Source of the DNA: JBKEAJ01 sp047975005
GTDB taxonomy: Bacteria > Bacteroidota > Bacteroidia > Bacteroidales > Prolixibacteraceae
Direction: 5' to 3'
DNA: 17,965 nucleotides
Assembly (NCBI GenBank): GCA_047975005.1
Contig: JBKECW010000006.1
Coordinates: forward strand, 1 to 17,965
The translations under genes were made by a program, and so were the position numbers. Of this stretch, positions 14,901-17,965 are shown one piece after another (the first letter of the stretch is position 1; the number at the start of each line of letters is the position of its first letter). The notes under the pieces are model-generated. The model saw only the letters and a list, made by a program, of their open reading frames with translations, made no database searches and had not been told where the DNA came from.

Positions 14901-15671
14901 GAAAGGCGAATCGGGTGTACGTGTTACGGGAACATTAGAACCCCACAGCATGATGAACGACGAATTATACCAATCGGCACTTTCGGGAACATCAGTTTGC
15001 TCTCCCCACGTTTGTGGAGATGCCGGAGGAAGATCGCAATAGAAATCGTAAAAACTGAGCATCGCCCCACCTAGCAAACTCAAATAGCGAGATCCCGAAG
15101 CGTAGGACACCATCGAGAAGGCAGGAATAGGAGTAAAGCCTACCAAACGGTCGGGTCCATATCTCTTTATGGTATAGATATTTGCAGCAGCAATTATCTC
15201 TTGTGCCAAATCCCAATCTAGTCTTACAAAGCCGCCAAGTCCTCTTCGCGATTTATAATTATTAGATGCTTCTTCGTCCTGCATAAGAGCTTCCCATGCC
15301 AACACCGGGTCGTTCAGCTTTTCTTTTTGCTGCTGATATGCAGCCAGCAATTCATGCCGCACCATCGGATGCTTCACACGTCCGGAGTTATACAGATACC
15401 ACGAGTAGCTAGCTCCACGAGGACATCCACGAGGTTCGTGATTGGGCTGATCGGGACGGTTCTGCGGATAGTCGGTCTGTTGAATTTCCCATGTAACGAT
15501 ACCCTTCTTCACAAAAATCTTCCACGAGCAAGACCCTGTGCAGTTCACGCCATGAGTGGAGCGCACTTCCTTGTCGTGCTGCCAACGATTGCGGTAGAAA
15601 CTCTCCCATTCTCGTTGCTTCTTATCTTCTGCACCCGAGAAGTATTTCTTTTTCTGTAAAAGCGACTTCAT
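11979..15671 (-). CDS. narG: Respiratory nitrate reductase alpha subunit (molybdenum enzyme)
   Basis: NarG reduces nitrate to nitrite at a Mo-bis-MGD centre. The 1230-residue product is close to E. coli NarG (1247). The N-terminal FS0 [4Fe-4S] site is His40, Cys44, Cys48 and Cys83 within RSTHGVNCTGSCSWK and EPRGCPRGAS. Asp227 in GEQTDVPES corresponds to the aspartate that ligates molybdenum in E. coli (Asp222). The molybdopterin-binding C-terminal domain includes NRGGIHNSISRLCP near the end. No twin-arginine signal precedes the conserved N-terminus, so the catalytic subunit should face the cytoplasm, and nitrate must be imported, as narK directly upstream implies. The gene starts four bases after the narK stop. 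There is no sign of frameshift or loss of key residues. Confidence 0.98.
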   Translation of the reverse strand: MKSLLQKKKYFSGAEDKKQREWESFYRNRWQHDKEVRSTHGVNCTGSCSWKIFVKKGIVTWEIQQTDYPQNRPDQPNHEPRGCPRGASYSWYLYNSGRVKHPMVRHELLAAYQQQKEKLNDPVLAWEALMQDEEASNNYKSRRGLGGFVRLDWDLAQEIIAAANIYTIKRYGPDRLVGFTPIPAFSMVSYASGSRYLSLLGGAMLSFYDFYCDLPPASPQTWGEQTDVPESADWYNSSFIMLWGSNVPVTRTPDSPFLTQVRYKGTKVVTISSDYSDATKFADIWLNPKQGTDSALGMAMGHVILKEFFVDKTTPYFDSYVRKYTDLPFLVKLETYEDGYRTGMMLRASDFKDKLGVEEQAEWYPILLDEQSGEKVIPNGCIGSRWNNEGKWNLRNEDLRTGKEYTPLLSVMDKKEEVVDVSFPYFGGEEYKNPHFNSSEHEGVQIRKVPVVKVQTEEGEVLCATVYDIMLAHYGVERGLNDPHTAKDYSDDTPYTPKWQEQITGVPADRVVTVARQFAETAAKTEGKSMIIIGAGVNQWYNTDMTYRSAMNLLILCGTVGQSGGGWAHYVGQEKVRPQSGWATIAFASDWIRPPRHMNTTSYFYMHSDQWRYEKVKVDSLISPLHKKDKWSELSLLDCNIKSQRMGWLPSSPEFDQNPLQICKDAESSNAEVADYVTDKLHKGELNLASEDLDKNGNSPKNLFIWRANLIGSSAKGVEYFMKHLLGAQNSVFGDDLKKLGEQLPKYQNWHEEGATGKLDLVVTMDYRMTSSSLHSDIVLPAATWYEKNDISSTDMHPFIHPFAKAIDPVWESRTDWDAFKGLAAKFSELCKGHLGVEKDVVMQPLMHDSPGEISEPIYVEDWKDTGSRPVPGKNMGKLLVVERNYPETYKRFTSLGPLLEKAGISGKGITWKSNEEYELLKQLNGVIKDSGSTEGLPALETDIHAIESILSLAPESNGITSRKAWKALEKPTGLHLEHLVEEGGETQLRYKDLVQQPRRVLNSPIWSGIESHEVNYTSNYTNVHELIPWRTITGRQSLYQDHPWMAAFGENLVCYKPPISKQEINNVKERLQITDETLVLNLITPHNKWTIHSSWSDNLLMLTLGRGGPVIWISEADASKIGIKDNDWVEVFNDNGTASCRAIVSQRIPEGALIMYHNQERTVNVPLSNITGNRGGIHNSISRLCPKPTHMIGGYAQLSYGLNYYGTIGANRDEFVIIRKCDNVEWGED

Positions 15672-15675
15672 ATAT

Positions 15676-16953
15676 TTATTTTTTTTTCATCAATCCAAAA
15701 TAGATAATTAGTATTACAATGATGCTCAATATAGTAAACGACAAGAAACCACGATAATGCCCGATACCGTCGCCCATAACATCTACAACTTTGCCCATAA
15801 CAATTGGAAGAACAAAACCGCCGAATGCTCCCAGTCCGCCTACCCAGCCTGACGCTCCGCCTACCGACTTGGGAACATAAACAGGAACAAGTTTCATTAC
15901 CGCTGCGTTGTTAAATCCGAAAGCGGCTGCAATCAGCAGTGTACAAACACCCGACAAAATCCAGTTGCTTGAATATGCCATTACCAACGACGCAATACCT
16001 AACAAGATAATTGAACACAGACTTACCTTTAAACCTCCTATTTTGTCAGACAAATTCCCTCCGGGTATTCGCAATCCTGCCGAAAGACAAGCATATATGG
16101 CTGTAAAAACACCTGCTTCCGTAACCGACAGCCCATGCGCTTCCTGCCAATAAGTAGGCAGCCATGCCGTCAGAGCGATAAAACCACCAAAAGTTACAAA
16201 GTAGGAAATTACAAGCGCCCAAGTTTCAGGTATTTTTGCCGATGCTTGCAAACTTTGTTTTAAGTTGCCTGTTGGGAAAAGCTCCTGCCCATCTTTTGCT
16301 GCTAGCTCTCTACTCTCTTCAACACTACATCCACCCTTTCGGTATTGAAAATAATAAGCATTACAGCTCATAAACAAATATATGAGTGTACCTACAATTA
16401 TACAGACTGTCCATATATAATAGGCATTAGTAAAGCCAACCTCTTCCAACAACAGTGGAAGCACTAAAGCAAAGACCCCTGCCCCCATTGTACCCAATCC
16501 GCCAAAAACACCTAAGGCGTAGCCCTGCTTATGTTTGGGATACCAATAGGATGACTGACCGACACCTACCGAGAAGGTAGCTACTCCGCAACCACTCAGA
16601 CAACCAAACAGCAAAATTAGTAAATATGTTCCTTGCATATTGTCAGGATAATGAGTAGCCAGCAGCACACTAAGACCTGCAAGACCAATGATTGATAAAA
16701 TCATTAATATCAGGAAAGGTTTTCGGCCTCCATTCTCGTCAACCGATGCACCAAAGGGTATCCTCAACAATGACCCCGACAATATTGGTATCGCCACCAA
16801 TAGTCCCATCATTGTTGGAGACAAATCCATTACTCCATTCAACGTTTTTGCTGTTGGTCCAAAAAGGGAAATCGCTGCCGAGCCAAAAAAGAAACCGAGA
16901 GTTGCCGCCCACAATCCTTGCGACGGAGAGCCTTTAATTTTTATTGCTTTCAT
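15676..16953 (-). CDS. narK: Nitrate/nitrite transporter, NarK family (MFS)
   Basis: NarK moves nitrate into and nitrite out of the cell across the inner membrane. The 425-residue product has about 12 membrane helices. The two substrate-binding arginines appear as Arg64 in SLLRIPFG and Arg295 in GLRIPGGNLSD, matching Arg89 and Arg305 of E. coli NarK. The glycine-rich nitrate-signature segments are GGLGTMGAGVF (151-161) and GWVGGLGAFGGFVLP (369-383). It is a single 12-helix module, not a NarK1-NarK2 fusion. It is the first gene of the narKGHJI run, so its 172-base leader is the likely control region. That leader holds the repeat shared with trpF and a 7-bp palindrome. I saw no clear -7/-33 pair there. 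Confidence 0.95.
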   Translation of the reverse strand: MKAIKIKGSPSQGLWAATLGFFFGSAAISLFGPTAKTLNGVMDLSPTMMGLLVAIPILSGSLLRIPFGASVDENGGRKPFLILMILSIIGLAGLSVLLATHYPDNMQGTYLLILLFGCLSGCGVATFSVGVGQSSYWYPKHKQGYALGVFGGLGTMGAGVFALVLPLLLEEVGFTNAYYIWTVCIIVGTLIYLFMSCNAYYFQYRKGGCSVEESRELAAKDGQELFPTGNLKQSLQASAKIPETWALVISYFVTFGGFIALTAWLPTYWQEAHGLSVTEAGVFTAIYACLSAGLRIPGGNLSDKIGGLKVSLCSIILLGIASLVMAYSSNWILSGVCTLLIAAAFGFNNAAVMKLVPVYVPKSVGGASGWVGGLGAFGGFVLPIVMGKVVDVMGDGIGHYRGFLSFTILSIIVILIIYFGLMKKK

Positions 16954-16964
16954 TGTTTTTTATT

Positions 16965-17022
16965 TTTTGCAATAAGCTGTAAGCTGTAGGCTTTATGCTT
17001 TTGCTGTTTTTTTATAATCATC
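16965..17022 (-). repeat. Leader repeat, narK copy (58 bases)
   Basis: Read on the minus strand, this segment matches 150-203 with two substitutions and four extra bases after GATGATTA. It ends 11 bases before the narK ATG, nearly the same distance as in the trpF copy (10 bases), and in the same orientation relative to the downstream gene. Here the spacer is not coding, so the copy is free of any protein constraint. The short hairpin described for the trpF copy can also form here. Confidence 0.85.
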
Positions 17023-17024
17023 CG

Positions 17025-17047
17025 TCATTGCCAGCTCCTTGCAATGA
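17025..17047. repeat. Palindrome in the narK leader
   Basis: TCATTGC (17025-17031) and GCAATGA (17041-17047) form a 7-bp stem around a 9-base loop. The sequence CATTGC...GGAGC...GCAATGACGG on the minus strand resembles dispersed palindromic repeats of the GTCATTGCGAGGAGC type that occur in many bacterial genomes. It abuts the leader repeat. It could be such a mobile palindrome, an RNA stem, or a regulator site. No T-run follows. Confidence 0.5.
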
Positions 17048-17125
17048 TGTTCATTTGTTCGGTTGTTTCATTAGAGTCCGTCTATAAAGTCCAGACATTA
17101 TGGACAGACACTCATTAGCAGATTC

Positions 17126-17692
17126 TCACATCAACACATTAACATCTTCTTTCCTATTGATATTTGCAAAACAGTCCTTCCATTCTTCGGGAACATTTAT
17201 CAGCTCTGCATCAGCCCTATCAAACAATTGCTTTACTCTATACCGCTCATTGTCAATCATATCCCCAACATCAGCAAGCATATCTTTTGATATTAAAATT
17301 GGAAACACTCCTACGCTTTTATCATGTTTCCAAGCTATTACTTTCTTATCTTGAGCATTTACTAACATTCTTTCAATAAGCCCATTACTAATCATCGGCA
17401 TGTCACAAGTCAAAACCAATATCCAAGGAGTATGACAGTGCTTCAACGCTGTGTAAATACCTCCTAAAGCTCCTATATCGGCAATATCATCTTTTAAAAT
17501 AGGAATATTCAGATTCTCATACTCCTTATAAAATCCCGACACCACAAGCTCGCCAACGTAAGGTTGCAGTCTGCTGATTGCACATTGCAGGAAAGTTTTG
17601 CCTCCGTATTCGCTCAATGCCTTATTGGAGCCAAAACGTGAACTCTTTCCACCTGCCAACACTACGCCTGTTATGTCTGTCTTTGGTATCAA
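17126..17692 (-). CDS. mobA: Molybdenum cofactor guanylyltransferase
   Basis: MobA attaches GMP from GTP to Mo-molybdopterin, giving the guanine dinucleotide cofactor that NarG requires. The 188-residue product has the nucleotidyltransferase signature GVVLAGGKSSRFGSNKAL (9-26), IGALGGIYTAL (73-83), the metal-binding aspartate in TCDMPM (94-99), and a C-terminal NINRKEDV close to the family's N-x-N-x-P-E-D motif. The frame has no ATG before the conserved start; a TTG at 17690-17692, ten bases after the upstream gene's stop, is the best start codon. It is on the same strand as the nar genes, 172 bases upstream of narK. The pairing of mobA with a Mo-bis-MGD enzyme is functionally coherent. Confidence 0.93.
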   Translation of the reverse strand: MIPKTDITGVVLAGGKSSRFGSNKALSEYGGKTFLQCAISRLQPYVGELVVSGFYKEYENLNIPILKDDIADIGALGGIYTALKHCHTPWILVLTCDMPMISNGLIERMLVNAQDKKVIAWKHDKSVGVFPILISKDMLADVGDMIDNERYRVKQLFDRADAELINVPEEWKDCFANINRKEDVNVLM

Positions 17693-17702
17693 AACGATAA
17701 AC

Positions 17703-17965
17703 TCAAACTACAAGATTCAACAATATTGATACAAACAGCAAGGGGATTGCCAAACGGCTTGTCCATGTACTTAAATTTACACTTGCCGGAACAAGTCTCA
17801 CCAAATAAACCGCTCCCGCCAACATCAGTCCCTGAACAAGCGAATGCCACGCCCAGCGTGAAAGCAAAGCAGCATCATAGGGTTTATGTACCGACGGATT
17901 GTAGGCTACATAAGTATCCATAAAGATTTGACAGCCTCTAAACAAAACAATGGAAGCAAAAACCA
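17703..17965 (-). CDS. Membrane protein of unknown function (partial, C-terminal part)
   Basis: The frame is open to the window edge and ends with TGA at 17703-17705, so the N-terminus lies outside. The 86 or so visible residues include a hydrophobic start (VFASIVLFRG), a loop with MDTYVAYNPSVHKPYD, a probable membrane helix WAWHSLVQGLMLAGAVYLVR, and a final helix LAIPLLFVSILLNLVV. I do not recognise the family. mobA begins 10 bases later on the same strand, so the two are probably co-transcribed. A link to anaerobic respiration is possible from position only. Confidence 0.6.
   Translation of the reverse strand, partial: VFASIVLFRGCQIFMDTYVAYNPSVHKPYDAALLSRWAWHSLVQGLMLAGAVYLVRLVPASVNLSTWTSRLAIPLLFVSILLNLVV

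Noticed and set aside
16954..17125. Molybdenum-cofactor riboswitch or FNR/HcpR-type site upstream of narK
   Set aside because: No recognisable core motif or symmetric TTGA-like site was found; the structure present is explained by the repeat and the palindrome.

Overview
The window reads as chromosomal DNA of a Bacteroidota member, most likely an AT-rich Bacteroidales relative. The reasons are protein style (a TPR/PD40/OmpA outer-membrane protein, a Bacteroidetes-type HELQT histidine kinase), weak Shine-Dalgarno signals, and a Bacteroidota-type promoter with an exact TAnnTTTG -7 box at 8391-8420 (minus strand). The genus is not fixed by anything seen here. No rRNA, tRNA, CRISPR array, insertion sequence or integrase was found.

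Region 1 (1-3116, plus strand) is the distal part of a tryptophan operon: the 3' end of trpC, then trpF, trpB and trpA. Two insertions interrupt it. A 54-base repeat sits across the trpC stop and in front of trpF. Between trpB and trpA lies a decayed YefM/YoeB-type toxin-antitoxin module: an antitoxin start, a large deletion, a toxin C-terminal half with a nonsense codon, and a possible relic operator. Its last codons run up to the trpA start.

Region 2 (3178-5795, plus strand) holds an OmpR-type response regulator, its membrane histidine kinase, and ung (uracil-DNA glycosylase), which overlaps the kinase gene by 10 bases. Region 3 (5897-8350) has two convergent envelope genes: a small secreted, probably beta-barrel protein, and a protein with the TPR, beta-propeller, CRD and OmpA order known from PorE of type IX secretion.

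Region 4 (8494-17965, minus strand) is a respiratory nitrate reductase locus. Transcription runs from a partial membrane protein through mobA, then narK, narG, narH, narJ and narI, and, after a 299-base hairpin-rich gap, a THEP1-like P-loop NTPase. NarK would exchange nitrate and nitrite. NarGHI would reduce nitrate with quinol, NarJ would insert the molybdenum cofactor, and MobA would convert that cofactor to its guanine dinucleotide form.

The most unusual signal is the leader repeat. The sequence at 150-203 in front of trpF recurs at 16965-17022 in front of narK with two substitutions and one 4-base gap. Both copies point the same way relative to the downstream gene and end 10-11 bases before its start codon. 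It looks like a mobile or duplicated 5' leader element. Other points are a pair of related hairpins at 9154-9235 with a compensatory base-pair change, and a palindrome at 17025-17047.
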